A stretch of 64,000 nt of DNA from Buttiauxella brennerae ATCC 51605 (GCF_001654925.1 NZ_LXER01000006.1:1-64000), one strand, 5' to 3'; numbered from the stretch's first letter, positions 38,172 to 47,988 are shown. Notes: generated by a model not told the origin, from the letters alone. Made by a program: numbers and translations.

Positions 38172-38573
38172 ATGACGTTACCGAGTGGACACCCGAAAAG
38201 TAGATTGATTAAAAAATTTGCCTCGCTTGGCCCTTATATCCGGGAAGAGCAATGTGAAGATAACCGCTTTTTCTTCGATTGCCTGGCTGTGTGCGTCAAT
38301 GTGAAGCCTGCACCAGAAAAGCGTGAGTTCTGGGGATGGTGGATGGTACTGGAAGCACAGGAAAAGCAGTTCACCTATACCTGGCAGTTTGGTCTGTTCG
38401 ACAAAGACGGTAAATGGACTGCGACAGCGGCGAAGGACAAAGAAGTGGATGAAAGACTTGAGCTCACATTGCGTGGTTTCCACGAGCGTTTGCGAGAGTT
38501 ATTAAGCACTCTGGGTCTTGATTTAGTACCAGCACAAGATTTTGCTGAAAAACAGGTTAAGTTATCCGCCTAA
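38172..38573 (+). CDS. crl: Sigma factor-binding protein Crl
   Basis: Crl binds sigma-S and helps it join core RNA polymerase, raising expression of stationary-phase and curli genes. The 133 residues match E. coli Crl, including [41 protein letters not shown] and GLFDKDGKW. In K-12 MG1655 an IS element lies after crl; here there is none. ATG follows CAGGAGATCGCA. A bidirectional terminator separates it from phoE. Confidence 0.96.
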   Translation: MTLPSGHPKSRLIKKFASLGPYIREEQCEDNRFFFDCLAVCVNVKPAPEKREFWGWWMVLEAQEKQFTYTWQFGLFDKDGKWTATAAKDKEVDERLELTLRGFHERLRELLSTLGLDLVPAQDFAEKQVKLSA

Positions 38574-38576
38574 AAA

Positions 38577-38609
38577 TAAAAATCCCCACTGAGAAGTGGG
38601 GTTTTTTTT
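38577..38609. terminator. Bidirectional terminator between crl and phoE
   Basis: CCCCACT (38584-38590) pairs with AGTGGGG (38595-38601) around a 4-nt loop, followed by eight T residues and preceded by A-rich sequence, so it suits both convergent genes. Confidence 0.88.
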
Positions 38610-38618
38610 ATCTAAATA

Positions 38619-39719
38619 TTAGAACTGGTAAACAAGGCCTAATGCGATAACATCATCATTGTTCAGATTCAGGGCGTTATCATCACTCAGTTGGTTAATT
38701 TTGTAATCAACGTAAGTAGACATGTTTTTATTGAAGTAGTACGTAGCGGCGACATCAATATATTTAACCAGATCCGCACTACCTACACCCTCGATATTTT
38801 TACCTTTTGACTGGACATAACCGAGTGATGGGCGAAGACCAAAATCGAACTGATATTGAGCGATAACTTCGAATGCCTGGTTTTTATTTGCAAAACCGCT
38901 GACGCTGGTATTTACGCCATTAATTGAAGCAGTCCCGGAAATCGGCGTCATATTACGCGTTTCGGCATACATCGCTGCCAGATAAACGTTGTTATCATCA
39001 TATTTCAGGCCTGTAGTCCATGCTTCGGCTTTATCACCGGTACCCACTGCCAGGTTTTTCTGCGCCACAGTACGGTTGGAATTCGCGTACCCTGCACCGA
39101 CTGTCAGGCCAGTATCACCAATGTCATAAGTCAAAGAAGTACCAAAGCCATCACCGTTCTGCTTGCTGGTTGTACGGCCATCGTTCTCGTTTTTACCCTG
39201 GTATTGCAGGGACAGTTTCAGGCCATCAACCAGACCGAAGAAGGTGTTGTTACGGTAAGTGGCAACGCCGTTGGCGCGGCCCGTCATGAAGTTATCGGTT
39301 TTGGTGTAAGAGTCATCACCAAATTCCGGCATCATATCGGTATAAGAAGCGATGTTGTACAGCACGCCATAGTTACGGCCGTAATCGAAGGAACCGATGT
39401 CGCCCGCTTTTAACCCGGCAAATGCCAGACGCGTTTTAGCGGTATTAGGATCGCCTTCCACTTTGTTAGCGGCGACTTGATATTCCCACTGACCAAAACC
39501 GGTCAGTTGATCATTAATTTGTGTCTGGCCTTTAAAACCCAGGCGAACATAAGATTGGTCACCATCAACTGCATTATTGTCACTTAAATAATGTTCAGCT
39601 TTTACTTTTCCATACAGGTCGAGTTTGTTGCCATCTTTATTATAAATTTCCGCTGCCTGCGAAGAAGTTGATGACGCAAGGAAACCCAATACCATTAATG
39701 CCAGTGTGGACTTTTTCAT
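38619..39719 (-). CDS. phoE: Outer-membrane phosphoporin PhoE
   Basis: The 366-residue trimeric porin prefers anions and is induced by phosphate starvation. The signal peptide [22 protein letters not shown] ends before [17 protein letters not shown], the classic mature start, and the chain ends in aromatic Phe (ALGLVYQF), needed for barrel assembly. The conserved loop-3 constriction region appears around [28 protein letters not shown]-like sequence, and [19 protein letters not shown] is typical. Position next to proB and the Pho boxes upstream identify PhoE rather than OmpC/OmpF. Confidence 0.94.
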   Translation of the reverse strand: MKKSTLALMVLGFLASSTSSQAAEIYNKDGNKLDLYGKVKAEHYLSDNNAVDGDQSYVRLGFKGQTQINDQLTGFGQWEYQVAANKVEGDPNTAKTRLAFAGLKAGDIGSFDYGRNYGVLYNIASYTDMMPEFGDDSYTKTDNFMTGRANGVATYRNNTFFGLVDGLKLSLQYQGKNENDGRTTSKQNGDGFGTSLTYDIGDTGLTVGAGYANSNRTVAQKNLAVGTGDKAEAWTTGLKYDDNNVYLAAMYAETRNMTPISGTASINGVNTSVSGFANKNQAFEVIAQYQFDFGLRPSLGYVQSKGKNIEGVGSADLVKYIDVAATYYFNKNMSTYVDYKINQLSDDNALNLNNDDVIALGLVYQF

Positions 39720-39803
39720 TTTCTCATCCCAAATAGTGTTGTACGCGCTAAATTTAATCGGGAAATATCCCGTTAAAAAACGCAGAGAGTTTTATCGTTT
39801 TGA

Positions 39804-39822
39804 GATGAAAGATTTATGACAG
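39804..39822 (-). promoter_or_regulatory. Pho box of phoE
   Basis: On the minus strand CTGTCATAAATCTTTCATC is two 7-bp direct repeats (CTGTCAT, CTTTCAT) spaced as in the PhoB consensus. A GATAAA -10-like hexamer follows about 9 bp on, so the site replaces the -35 element of phoE. Confidence 0.78.
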
Positions 39823-39859
39823 AGTAAGATAAAGTTTAAATAAAAGTAAAAAAGTTTAA

Positions 39860-39879
39860 TTGTCATAAATATGTCAAAT
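39860..39879 (+). promoter_or_regulatory. Second, oppositely oriented Pho box
   Basis: TTGTCATAAATATGTCAAAT on the plus strand again gives two PhoB half-repeats (TTGTCAT and ATGTCAA, 11 bp apart). It lies upstream of the proximal phoE box and points toward proB. It may strengthen phoE activation or affect proB; which is not known. Confidence 0.55.
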
Positions 39880-40014
39880 TTAGCCGCTACGTTTACCGAT
39901 CGTTTTACACTCAGATCTCTGTTTTCCATGCCCGCCTGTTGGCAAGCCGCGTGACACCTGTTACAACGTCATTTGGCATTTTAAATTTCAATTTCGCTAA
40001 CACGGCAGAGAATC

Positions 40015-41118
40015 ATGAGTGACAGCCAGACGCTGGTGGTAAAACTAGGCACTAGCGTATTAACCGGTGGCTCGCGCCGCCTGAACAGAGCTCACATTGT
40101 TGAGCTGGTGCGCCAGTGCGCACAACTTCATGCCTGCGGGCATCGTATTGTTATTGTGACCTCCGGAGCGATTGCTGCGGGGCGTGAGCATTTAGGTTAC
40201 CCCGAACTCCCCGCAACCATCGCTTCCAAACAATTATTGGCGGCGGTAGGGCAGAGCAGGCTTATCCAGCTTTGGGAACAACTGTTTTCTATCTACGGTA
40301 TTCACGTCGGGCAGATGTTGCTGACGCGTGCTGATATGGAAGATCGTGAACGTTTTCTGAATGCGCGTGACACCTTGCGAGCGCTGCTGGACAACAACAT
40401 CGTACCTATAATCAATGAAAACGATGCTGTCGCCACCGCTGAAATAAAAGTGGGTGATAACGATAACCTTTCTGCGCTGGCCGCTATTTTGGCGGGGGCT
40501 GACAAACTACTCCTGCTGACGGACCAGCAAGGGCTGTTTACTGCGGACCCGCGTAACAATCCGGCCGCAGAATTGATTAAAGAAGTCCACGGTATCGACG
40601 ATGCACTGCGTGCCATCGCCGGAGACAGCGTTTCTGGCCTTGGAACGGGCGGTATGGGTACCAAACTGCAAGCCGCTGACGTTGCCTGCCGTGCGGGTAT
40701 TGATGTCGTTATTGCCGCGGGAAGCAAACCAGGCGTCATTGGTGATGTCATGGCCGGCACGCCTGTTGGGACACTTTTCCACGCACAACAATCGCCATTA
40801 GAGAATCGTAAACGTTGGATCTTTGGTGCACCTCCGGCGGGTGAAATTACTGTTGATGATGGTGCACTTGCCGCGATTCTTGAGCGAGGCAGTTCATTGT
40901 TGCCAAAGGGCATTAAAAGTGTGAAAGGTAATTTTTCACGCGGCGAAGTTATCCGTATTCGCAGTCTTGAAGGCCGTGACATTGCCCATGGCGTATGCCG
41001 TTATAACAGCGATGCATTGCGCCGTATTGCGGGCCATCACTCTCAACAGATCGATGAAATCCTCGGCTATGAATATGGCCCGGTAGCTGTTCATCGTGAT
41101 GACATGATTGTTAATTAA
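40015..41118 (+). CDS. proB: Glutamate 5-kinase
   Basis: ProB phosphorylates glutamate to start proline synthesis and is feedback-inhibited by proline. The 367 residues (E. coli length) include the amino-acid kinase domain, with [49 protein letters not shown] and [12 protein letters not shown], and the C-terminal PUA domain after about residue 275. The gene ends 10 bp before proA and they form one operon. Confidence 0.97.
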   Translation: MSDSQTLVVKLGTSVLTGGSRRLNRAHIVELVRQCAQLHACGHRIVIVTSGAIAAGREHLGYPELPATIASKQLLAAVGQSRLIQLWEQLFSIYGIHVGQMLLTRADMEDRERFLNARDTLRALLDNNIVPIINENDAVATAEIKVGDNDNLSALAAILAGADKLLLLTDQQGLFTADPRNNPAAELIKEVHGIDDALRAIAGDSVSGLGTGGMGTKLQAADVACRAGIDVVIAAGSKPGVIGDVMAGTPVGTLFHAQQSPLENRKRWIFGAPPAGEITVDDGALAAILERGSSLLPKGIKSVKGNFSRGEVIRIRSLEGRDIAHGVCRYNSDALRRIAGHHSQQIDEILGYEYGPVAVHRDDMIVN

Positions 41119-41128
41119 GGAGCGGGCA

Positions 41129-42382
41129 ATGCTGGAACAAATGGGCAAAGCAGCCAAAGCTGCCTCTTATCAGATGGCCTTGCTCTCAAGCCGCGAAAAA
41201 AATCGTGCGCTGGAACGAATCGCAGATTATCTGGAACAGCAGGCCGAAGGTATTTTGACGGCCAATGAACAAGATTTGGCTGAAGCAAAAGCCAATGGTT
41301 TGAGCGAAGCCATGCTGGATCGCTTACAACTGACCCCTTCGCGCCTGAAAAGTATCGCCGATGATGTTCGCCAGGTCTGTAATCTGGCTGACCCTGTTGG
41401 CCAGGTGATTGATGGCGGTTTGCTGGACAGCGGCCTGCGTCTTGAGCGCCGCCGCGTCCCGTTAGGCGTGGTTGGTGTGATCTACGAAGCGCGGCCAAAC
41501 GTCACGGTCGATGTCGCCTCACTGTGCCTGAAAACAGGCAACGCAGCGATTCTGCGCGGTGGGAAAGAAACATGGCGCACCAACGCCGCGACGGTGAAAG
41601 TTATTCAGCAGGCTCTAATCGAATGCGGTTTGCCAGCGGCAGCAGTTCAGGCGATTGAGAGCCCGGATCGCGCACTGGTTAATGAATTACTGCGGATGGA
41701 TCGCTATATAGACATGCTGATCCCACGTGGTGGCGCGGGTCTGCATAAACTTTGCCGTGAACAATCGACCATTCCCGTCATAACGGGTGGGATCGGTGTT
41801 TGCCATATTTTTGTTGATGAAAGTGCTGAATTTACACCAGCCCTCAACATTATTGTGAACGCAAAAACGCAGCGTCCAAGCACTTGTAACACCGTTGAAA
41901 CGCTCCTGGTACACCAGGCAATTGCAGAGTCTTTCCTGCCGGTATTGAGCCAGCAAATGGCTGAGTCTGGCGTGACATTGCATGCGGATGGCAGCTCCCT
42001 GCCACTGCTGCAAAAAGGCCCTGCGCAAGTTGTGCCGGTAAAAGCCGAGGATTACGACGATGAGTGGTTATCACTGCATCTGAATGTGAAAGTTGTCGCG
42101 GATATTGATGATGCAATTGACCATATTCGTGAGCACGGCACACAGCACTCAGACGCAATTTTGACGCGTACCTTAAGCCACGCAAACCGGTTTGTGAACG
42201 AAGTCGACTCTTCAGCGGTATACGTTAACGCTTCAACCCGTTTCACCGACGGTGGCCAGTTTGGTCTGGGGGCCGAAGTGGCTGTCAGTACGCAGAAACT
42301 CCACGCCCGAGGTCCAATGGGGCTTGAAGCACTGACAACTTATAAATGGATTGGCTTCGGTGACGACACGATCCGTTCCTGA
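41129..42382 (+). CDS. proA: Gamma-glutamyl phosphate reductase
   Basis: ProA reduces gamma-glutamyl phosphate to glutamate semialdehyde with NADPH. The 417 residues match E. coli ProA and belong to the aldehyde dehydrogenase superfamily: [23 protein letters not shown], the catalytic Cys in [13 protein letters not shown] and [28 protein letters not shown] 41129 follows AAGGAGCGGGCA; the in-frame ATG 21 bp earlier is not used. In K-12 the threonine tRNA thrW follows; none is found here. Confidence 0.97.
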   Translation: MLEQMGKAAKAASYQMALLSSREKNRALERIADYLEQQAEGILTANEQDLAEAKANGLSEAMLDRLQLTPSRLKSIADDVRQVCNLADPVGQVIDGGLLDSGLRLERRRVPLGVVGVIYEARPNVTVDVASLCLKTGNAAILRGGKETWRTNAATVKVIQQALIECGLPAAAVQAIESPDRALVNELLRMDRYIDMLIPRGGAGLHKLCREQSTIPVITGGIGVCHIFVDESAEFTPALNIIVNAKTQRPSTCNTVETLLVHQAIAESFLPVLSQQMAESGVTLHADGSSLPLLQKGPAQVVPVKAEDYDDEWLSLHLNVKVVADIDDAIDHIREHGTQHSDAILTRTLSHANRFVNEVDSSAVYVNASTRFTDGGQFGLGAEVAVSTQKLHARGPMGLEALTTYKWIGFGDDTIRS

Positions 42383-42787
42383 TTGAAATAAGGGCAATAC
42401 ATAAAAATCTAGAAATTATTGGATTGTATGTATTGCCTGTTATTTCCCATAGTTCCTGACTCATTCTTATTCATCTTGTGCTACGCAGTCTCTCCCTTGT
42501 GAAATCATAATATTTAATTAAATATCTCTTTCTCAATAATCACTTTATTTACTCCAGCTTTTAAGAAATTGAATTTTCATTCTATTAGATTTGTATCTTT
42601 TTTACCCGGCATTGTTTTTTTAGTTATAAGTCTGTTTTCGAACATATTAAAGAAATTAATTGAACGATTTGCTTTCGGAACACAATAATCTTCGCGCTAA
42701 TACAATTGCATGTATTAGTGGTCACCGCTTACTGCATTGATTATTGACGGACCAACATAAGATTAAATCCCGTAGGAGGGATGACAA
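42383..42787. other. proA-autotransporter intergenic region
   Basis: This AT-rich stretch holds the 11-bp inverted repeat listed separately and, further right, the promoter region of the autotransporter gene. I looked for a tRNA like K-12 thrW and found no cloverleaf or CCA end. No supported coding frame is present. The last bases (GTAGGAGGGATGACAA) are the ribosome site of the autotransporter. Confidence 0.6.
42393..42437. repeat. Perfect 11-bp inverted repeat after proA
   Basis: GGCAATACATA (42393-42403) and TATGTATTGCC (42427-42437) pair exactly around a 23-nt AT-rich loop; TGTTATTTCCC follows. It may be an unusual terminator for proBA or the scar of a rearrangement where K-12 carries thrW. 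Confidence 0.6.
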
Positions 42788-45574
42788 ATGCATTCTTGGA
42801 AAAGCAAACTCGTAATATCTCAACTGGCACTTGCCTGCTCAATGGCAATCGCTTCTCAGGCATCTGCAACTGATATATCAGGTACTCAGTATGATACATT
42901 TTATTACACCAGCACTGATGGTGTGATGTATCAGGGGTATGCAGGGTGGAATAATTACAGTACGGACAGTTATTATAACGGGGACATCTATCCAGTCATT
43001 AGTAATGCCCAGGTTAACGGAGTTATCTCTACTTACTATCTTGATAATGGAGATGGCACAAATACCAATAGCAATTCTTTGACCATCAAAGATAGCAACA
43101 TTCATGGCATGATTACATCAGAATGCGTAACTACAGATTGTACGAATCGCTCTGGTGATGGCTATGTTTATGATCGACTGGCTTTGACTGTTGATAATTC
43201 AACAATCGATGATAATTATGAACACTACAATTATTACACTCAAAATGCCGATGGCACTTATAACACCGCAAATGTAGACACATATAACTGGGGTACTGCA
43301 ATTACCCTGGACCAGGAGTCTGATATTGTTATTCAGAATAACTCCCATGTCGCGGGTATTACTCTTACCCAAGGCTATGAGTGGGAAGATTATAATGATG
43401 TAACATCTGTTGATGGCTCAAACAGCTCAGAAATCTTCAATAACACCATTACCGTCAAGGATTCTGTACTGACTTCAGGATCCTGGAGTGATGAAGGAAC
43501 GGATGGTTTCTACGGTCACACCGGGAATGCGAGCGATTACGATAATAGTTACACCGCTGATGATATCGCACTGGCTGTTATTGCTAATCCATCTGCAGAT
43601 AACTCAATGCAGACCACGGCGACTTTTGATCATTCAACGATCACGGGCGACGTGATGTTCTCCAGCTCATTCGATGAAAACTTTGGTGGCTATAGTTACA
43701 CGAATGCTGACGGCACAATCACTCACGTTAATGCCTATGACGTGAATGGCGACGGAACATTAGATTCTAACGGTTGGGATAATACTGACCGCCTGGATTT
43801 AACGTTGACCAATGGCAGCAAATGGGTTGGTGCAGCGGTATCTGATGTTGAAGCGACTTCTGAATTGTACGATTTCACCGCAAATAGTATCTGGCCTGAT
43901 TCAACATACGGTATCGATAATACCAACAGCGCTTATGACGAAAGTGGTCATGTTGTTGGTAACGCTGTTTATCAAAGCGGTATTTTCAATGTCGCGCTGG
44001 ATAATGGTTCTGAATGGGATACTCGTAAAGCTTCCAATATTGATGCGTTGACTGTTAACAACGGATCTCAGGTTAACGTTGAAAGCTCAAGTTTACTGGC
44101 TGACAGCATCACTCTGACTAATAGTTCCTCAATGAATATTGGTGATGAAGGTGAAGTTGCGACTGATAGCCTCTACATTGATAGCTACAGTAAAGTGGCA
44201 TTAACTGAAGAACTTGCTGATTTGTACGCTAACACAATTACTGTTGATAACCATGCAGAATTGGCTCTGGGTTTGGGTCAGGTTGACACAGATAATATGG
44301 TGCTGACGGATGGCGGTGTTCTGAATGTTGCAAGCCGTGATTACATACTGAATTCAGATCTCAACAATGCTCGTTATATTACCAACGACACCAACCTTGC
44401 AGATTATGACTACGGCGTCGTTGCTCTGAACTCAGACGGTCATCTGGCCGTTAATGGTGATGTTGCTGGCAACTACAAAGTGCGTATTGATGACGCAACG
44501 GGTAAAGGCTCTGTTGCAGACTATAAAAACAGCGAGCTGATTCGTGTTTATGATAACAACGCAAATACCACCGCAACATTTACCGCTGCAAACCGTGCCG
44601 ATTTGGGTGCATACACTTATGAAGCACAGCAGCAAGGTGACAGTGTTGTACTGAAGCAAGACCGATTGACTGATTACGCCAATATGGCATTAAGCATTCC
44701 TTCGGCTAACACCAATATCTGGAATCTGGAGCAAGACGCTCTGGCGACTCGCCTGGCGAATGGTCGTCATAATCCAAATGGAGATACCGGTGGTGCATGG
44801 GTCACTTACATCGGCGGCGGTTTCTCCGGTGATAACGGTGTCCTGAACTATGACCAGGATGTTAGTGGCATCATGGTGGGTCTGGATAAACAGATTGAAG
44901 GCAATAGCGCTAATTGGACTATCGGTGCTGCGGCAGGCTTTGCTAAAGGTGATATTAGTGACAACAGCGGTAGCGTAGATCAGGATAGCCAGTCTGCCCG
45001 CATTTACTCTTCAGCTCGTTTCCAGAACAATATCTTCCTGGATTCAACGTTGAGCTATAGCCATTACAGCAATGATCTGACTGCAAGCATGAGTAACGGT
45101 GAAGCGGTAAATGGCGATATTTCTTCTGATGCATGGGGCTTTGGCATGAAGTTAGGTTACGACATGCAGCTCAGCAAAGAAGGTTATCTGACACCTTATG
45201 CTGCTATCTCCGGTCTATTCCAGGATGGCGACAACTATCAACTTAGCAATGACATGAAAGTGGGCAGCCAATCTTATGACAGCATGCGTTATGAAGTTGG
45301 TATGGATGCGGGATATACCTTTGATTATGGTGACCAGGCTCTGACGCCTTACTTTAAACTGGCTTACGTCTATGACGATTCAAACGGCAATAGTGCCGAT
45401 GTGAATGGTGATGATATTGACAATGGCGTGGAAGGTTCTGCCGTACGTGTAGGATTGGGTACTCAGTTTAGTTTCACCAAGAACTTTGCAGCTTATGCGG
45501 ATACCAACTACCTCGGTGGTGGCGATGTTGATCAAGACTGGTCAGCAAACGTTGGTGTTAAATACAACTGGTAA
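42788..45574 (+). CDS. ehaB: Autotransporter of the EhaB/YaiT type
   Basis: This 928-residue type V secreted protein has a signal peptide (MHSWKSKLVISQLALACSMAIASQASA), a passenger of about 600 residues rich in Asn, Asp, Ser and Thr with repeated short strands (ITVDNHAELAL, ITLTNSSSMNIG) typical of a beta-helix, and a C-terminal 12-strand barrel from about residue 660 ending in NVGVKYNW. The start and barrel resemble EhaB of pathogenic E. coli, whose locus in K-12 is the pseudogene yaiT beside iprA and ampH; the same neighbours follow here. EhaB binds matrix proteins and aids biofilm formation. An EF-hand-like loop DVNGDGTLD lies at residue 318. The frame is intact. Confidence 0.88.
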   Translation: MHSWKSKLVISQLALACSMAIASQASATDISGTQYDTFYYTSTDGVMYQGYAGWNNYSTDSYYNGDIYPVISNAQVNGVISTYYLDNGDGTNTNSNSLTIKDSNIHGMITSECVTTDCTNRSGDGYVYDRLALTVDNSTIDDNYEHYNYYTQNADGTYNTANVDTYNWGTAITLDQESDIVIQNNSHVAGITLTQGYEWEDYNDVTSVDGSNSSEIFNNTITVKDSVLTSGSWSDEGTDGFYGHTGNASDYDNSYTADDIALAVIANPSADNSMQTTATFDHSTITGDVMFSSSFDENFGGYSYTNADGTITHVNAYDVNGDGTLDSNGWDNTDRLDLTLTNGSKWVGAAVSDVEATSELYDFTANSIWPDSTYGIDNTNSAYDESGHVVGNAVYQSGIFNVALDNGSEWDTRKASNIDALTVNNGSQVNVESSSLLADSITLTNSSSMNIGDEGEVATDSLYIDSYSKVALTEELADLYANTITVDNHAELALGLGQVDTDNMVLTDGGVLNVASRDYILNSDLNNARYITNDTNLADYDYGVVALNSDGHLAVNGDVAGNYKVRIDDATGKGSVADYKNSELIRVYDNNANTTATFTAANRADLGAYTYEAQQQGDSVVLKQDRLTDYANMALSIPSANTNIWNLEQDALATRLANGRHNPNGDTGGAWVTYIGGGFSGDNGVLNYDQDVSGIMVGLDKQIEGNSANWTIGAAAGFAKGDISDNSGSVDQDSQSARIYSSARFQNNIFLDSTLSYSHYSNDLTASMSNGEAVNGDISSDAWGFGMKLGYDMQLSKEGYLTPYAAISGLFQDGDNYQLSNDMKVGSQSYDSMRYEVGMDAGYTFDYGDQALTPYFKLAYVYDDSNGNSADVNGDDIDNGVEGSAVRVGLGTQFSFTKNFAAYADTNYLGGGDVDQDWSANVGVKYNW

Positions 45575-45643
45575 TTATATAATGCACGATATGGTTCAAC
45601 AGATAATATGATCAATATTTAACCTGGATCCATTGAATGTAAT

Positions 45644-45675
45644 AAATGCCTATCTCAAATAGAGATAGGCATTTT
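45644..45675 (+). terminator. Terminator of the autotransporter gene
   Basis: AAATGCCTATCTC (45644-45656) pairs with GAGATAGGCATTT (45662-45674) around a 5-nt loop, with T residues at the end. Confidence 0.85.
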
Positions 45676-45707
45676 CTGGTTTCTCTTAAGGTAAAGGAAT
45701 ATTTATT

Positions 45708-46328
45708 ATGTATGCAAAACCATTAACCCAGCTCGAAGTTATTCGTAGCAGGTTGGTGGAGGCTGGCAAGAAATTCAGTCTGCCAGCAGATAGTGAAATA
45801 AGCATGTTCAATGAAAATAATGAGCAGCTTATTTTTTTCTTCAAAGAAGGGAGTTTTGTACTATATAGAGAAATGGATGATCTTTTGATGGAACTTGTAT
45901 CAGCACCGACATTAATTGGTTTGGCAAGTATATTTCAATCTTCTCAATTCAAATACCGGCTCATTACTCAAACCGATTGCCAGGGGTTTACACTCCCTGC
46001 CAGCCTTGCTTTGGAAATAATAGAAAAAAATAAAATCTGGCAATCTGTCTGTTATTGGACAGCTTTCCTCATGCATAGCCTTGAAAACCGTGATGCTCGT
46101 TTCATTGGCGCCACAACCTACTCACAAATTCGTACAACCTTACTCATTATGGATTCCTGGAGTTCTGAACTCCGTGAGCGTACCGGTGTTATAAATTTTG
46201 TCCAAAAAAGAACTAAAATATCACGTTCAGTTATTGCGGAAGTTTTATCAGCATTACGTAAAGGTAATTATATTGAGATGGACAAAGGTAAGCTGAAAAC
46301 GGTGAATCGCTTGCCGAATAACTATTAA
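45708..46328 (+). CDS. iprA: IprA/YaiV-type transcriptional regulator
   Basis: The 206-residue protein resembles E. coli YaiV (IprA), reported as a regulator that lowers hydrogen peroxide resistance. The N-terminal part is a degenerate cyclic-nucleotide-binding-like fold, and the C-terminus has a helix-turn-helix candidate (INFVQKRTKISRSVIAEVLSALRKGNYI, about 160-190). The order autotransporter-iprA-ampH matches K-12. The AAGGTAAAGGAA before ATG 45708 is a reasonable ribosome site. The gene is AT-rich, as regulators at this locus often are. Confidence 0.86.
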   Translation: MYAKPLTQLEVIRSRLVEAGKKFSLPADSEISMFNENNEQLIFFFKEGSFVLYREMDDLLMELVSAPTLIGLASIFQSSQFKYRLITQTDCQGFTLPASLALEIIEKNKIWQSVCYWTAFLMHSLENRDARFIGATTYSQIRTTLLIMDSWSSELRERTGVINFVQKRTKISRSVIAEVLSALRKGNYIEMDKGKLKTVNRLPNNY

Positions 46329-46336
46329 TAAAGAAA

Positions 46337-46365
46337 GCAGGCCGGTGCACCGACCTGCATTTTTC
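46337..46365. terminator. Terminator between iprA and ampH
   Basis: GCAGG-CGGTG and CACCG-CCTGC arms (46337-46358, one internal mismatch) form a GC-rich hairpin followed by ATTTTTC, placed between convergent genes. Confidence 0.78.
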
Positions 46366-46367
46366 AT

Positions 46368-47525
46368 TTAAGATGCCGGACTGGCATCAGGCGCAAACCC
46401 ACTTAACTCTGAGACTAAATCATTTACGCCATCACTCATATTCACAAAACGAGTTAATGGGGAGCGGGTGATGACGACAAACACACCAACATTACTTTGC
46501 GGAACCATGGCCATATAAGTGATAAAGCCACCGCCGCCGCCTGTTTTCTGCACAATACCCGGTCGGCCATTTTTAGGCGCCATATATACCCAGCCAAGCC
46601 CTAAAGCATCTGCCTTTCCAGGCACATCCATGCCGATCACTTTGGTCAGTTGAGTACGCTGGTAGATAAGTGTTTGCATTCTGTCGGCTTGCGTATTGCG
46701 ACGATGGAAATCCGAGCTCAGGAACTGCTGCATCCAGCGCATCATGTCATCAGGAGTGGAATAAACGCCACCGCTGCCAATCGCCGCAAGTGTGTTATCG
46801 CAAGGGCTGGCTCCTTTTTCTGCCACCATCAACCGTTTACATTGATCCGGAGAAGGCGTGAATGTTGTGTCCTTCATACCTAATGGTCGGGTGATTTGTT
46901 CTTCGAACAAGTCGGGGTAAGGTTTGCCTGCAGCACGCGCCAGCGCGTCAGCTAACAGGTCAAAAGCCAAATTCGAATAAGAGGCGATAGTGCCAGGTGC
47001 GCTCTTCAAACTCGCAGTGGCGAGCCAATTCCAGCGTTGGTCACGTGTCGGCCAGGTAAATACCGTGCGATGAGCCGCACCACCGGGTTGTTCGCGTGGT
47101 AATGCACTGGTGTGCGTCGCCAGGTTCACAAGCGTGATGGGTTTGCCGTTGTAAGTCGGTACTCGTGCACCGGCTGGGGCATACTTGCTCAAGGGATCGT
47201 TGATCTGAACTTTTCCCTGGTCCAACATTTTTACCAGCATTTCACTGGTCATCAGTTTGGTCAGGGAGGCAATGCGGATAACTGAGTCAAGTTGCGGGCG
47301 TACGTTGTTCCCAGGCCTGGTTTCACCAAAACTTCTGAAAACACGCTGATTGCCATCAATCACCACGATTGCCATACCGGTTGCACCACTGCCGTAATAA
47401 ATATGGTTGGCATAACGGTCAGCTATCTCGGAAGCAAAAACGGGATCGGGAGATGTTTGTGCAAAGCTCAAAATTGGCAGCGCAGCGATAACAAGCGCGG
47501 CAAGGCGCGGGAGACGAATTTTCAA
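46368..47525 (-). CDS. ampH: AmpH, class C-type DD-carboxypeptidase/endopeptidase
   Basis: AmpH is a periplasmic penicillin-binding protein that trims peptidoglycan and is used in its recycling; it is related to AmpC but is a poor beta-lactamase. The 385 residues start with a signal peptide (MKIRLPRLAALVIAALPILSFAQ). The active-site serine motif is SLTK (in IRIASLTKLM, about residue 88), the second motif YSN is in IASYSNLAFDLL, and the third KTG is in IVQKTGGGGGF. In K-12 ampH is divergent from sbmA directly; here three extra genes lie between. Confidence 0.95.
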   Translation of the reverse strand: MKIRLPRLAALVIAALPILSFAQTSPDPVFASEIADRYANHIYYGSGATGMAIVVIDGNQRVFRSFGETRPGNNVRPQLDSVIRIASLTKLMTSEMLVKMLDQGKVQINDPLSKYAPAGARVPTYNGKPITLVNLATHTSALPREQPGGAAHRTVFTWPTRDQRWNWLATASLKSAPGTIASYSNLAFDLLADALARAAGKPYPDLFEEQITRPLGMKDTTFTPSPDQCKRLMVAEKGASPCDNTLAAIGSGGVYSTPDDMMRWMQQFLSSDFHRRNTQADRMQTLIYQRTQLTKVIGMDVPGKADALGLGWVYMAPKNGRPGIVQKTGGGGGFITYMAMVPQSNVGVFVVITRSPLTRFVNMSDGVNDLVSELSGFAPDASPAS

Positions 47526-47697
47526 CGCAGGTAACCCATTAAACGAAGTGAAGCGATATTGATCGTATTTATACTACTCTACGGCGCTGCGCAAACGCGG
47601 AAAATGAGGAATGTGATGAGAAAAAGCGTAACGCGGCATTTCAATGGCTTTTTCGCTCAGTAATGCACCACTGTTTGACACTGTGGTGCATCTGATT

Positions 47698-47988
47698 CTA
47701 GTTAGTTTTTTGCACGTCTTTTTGCATTACATCGTCAGTTGTGCCGCCTTTCTCCAGCATTTTTACGTTGCCTTTATGCTCTTTGCGCATTTCATGCCCG
47801 GCTTTGCAGCCCTCTTTGTTGACTTCAGTACCAGGTGCGCGGCAATCATCAATGATATGGCCCGGATTATTGAGTTGTTCTTTTTCTGCCTGCATGGTCG
47901 ATGTGCTGGTCGCCGGATTTTCGGCAAATGCTCCTGCGGATGCGAATAAAAGAGTGCCAGAAAGTAGGGTTAATGTGAGTTTTTTCAT
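47698..47988 (-). CDS. Small exported protein of unknown function
   Basis: I do not recognise this 96-residue protein. It starts at ATG 47988 with TAGGGAAAGCTAC-like sequence upstream in reverse orientation, has a clear signal peptide (MKKLTLTLLSGTLLFASAGAFA) and a mature part of about 74 residues that is hydrophilic, with two cysteines (DDCRAPG and EGCKAG) that could form a disulfide. Charged and Gln/Lys-rich stretches (EMRKEHKGNVKMLEKGG) suggest a soluble periplasmic protein. It lies between ampH and an LpxP-like gene, an insertion relative to K-12. Confidence 0.7.
   Translation of the reverse strand: MKKLTLTLLSGTLLFASAGAFAENPATSTSTMQAEKEQLNNPGHIIDDCRAPGTEVNKEGCKAGHEMRKEHKGNVKMLEKGGTTDDVMQKDVQKTN

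Noticed and set aside
42383-42787. A thrW-like tRNA after proA
   Set aside because: No cloverleaf-forming stretch or CCA end was found in the interval.
42788-45574. Autotransporter as a pseudogene, as yaiT is in K-12
   Set aside because: The frame is intact from signal peptide to the terminal aromatic residue of the barrel.
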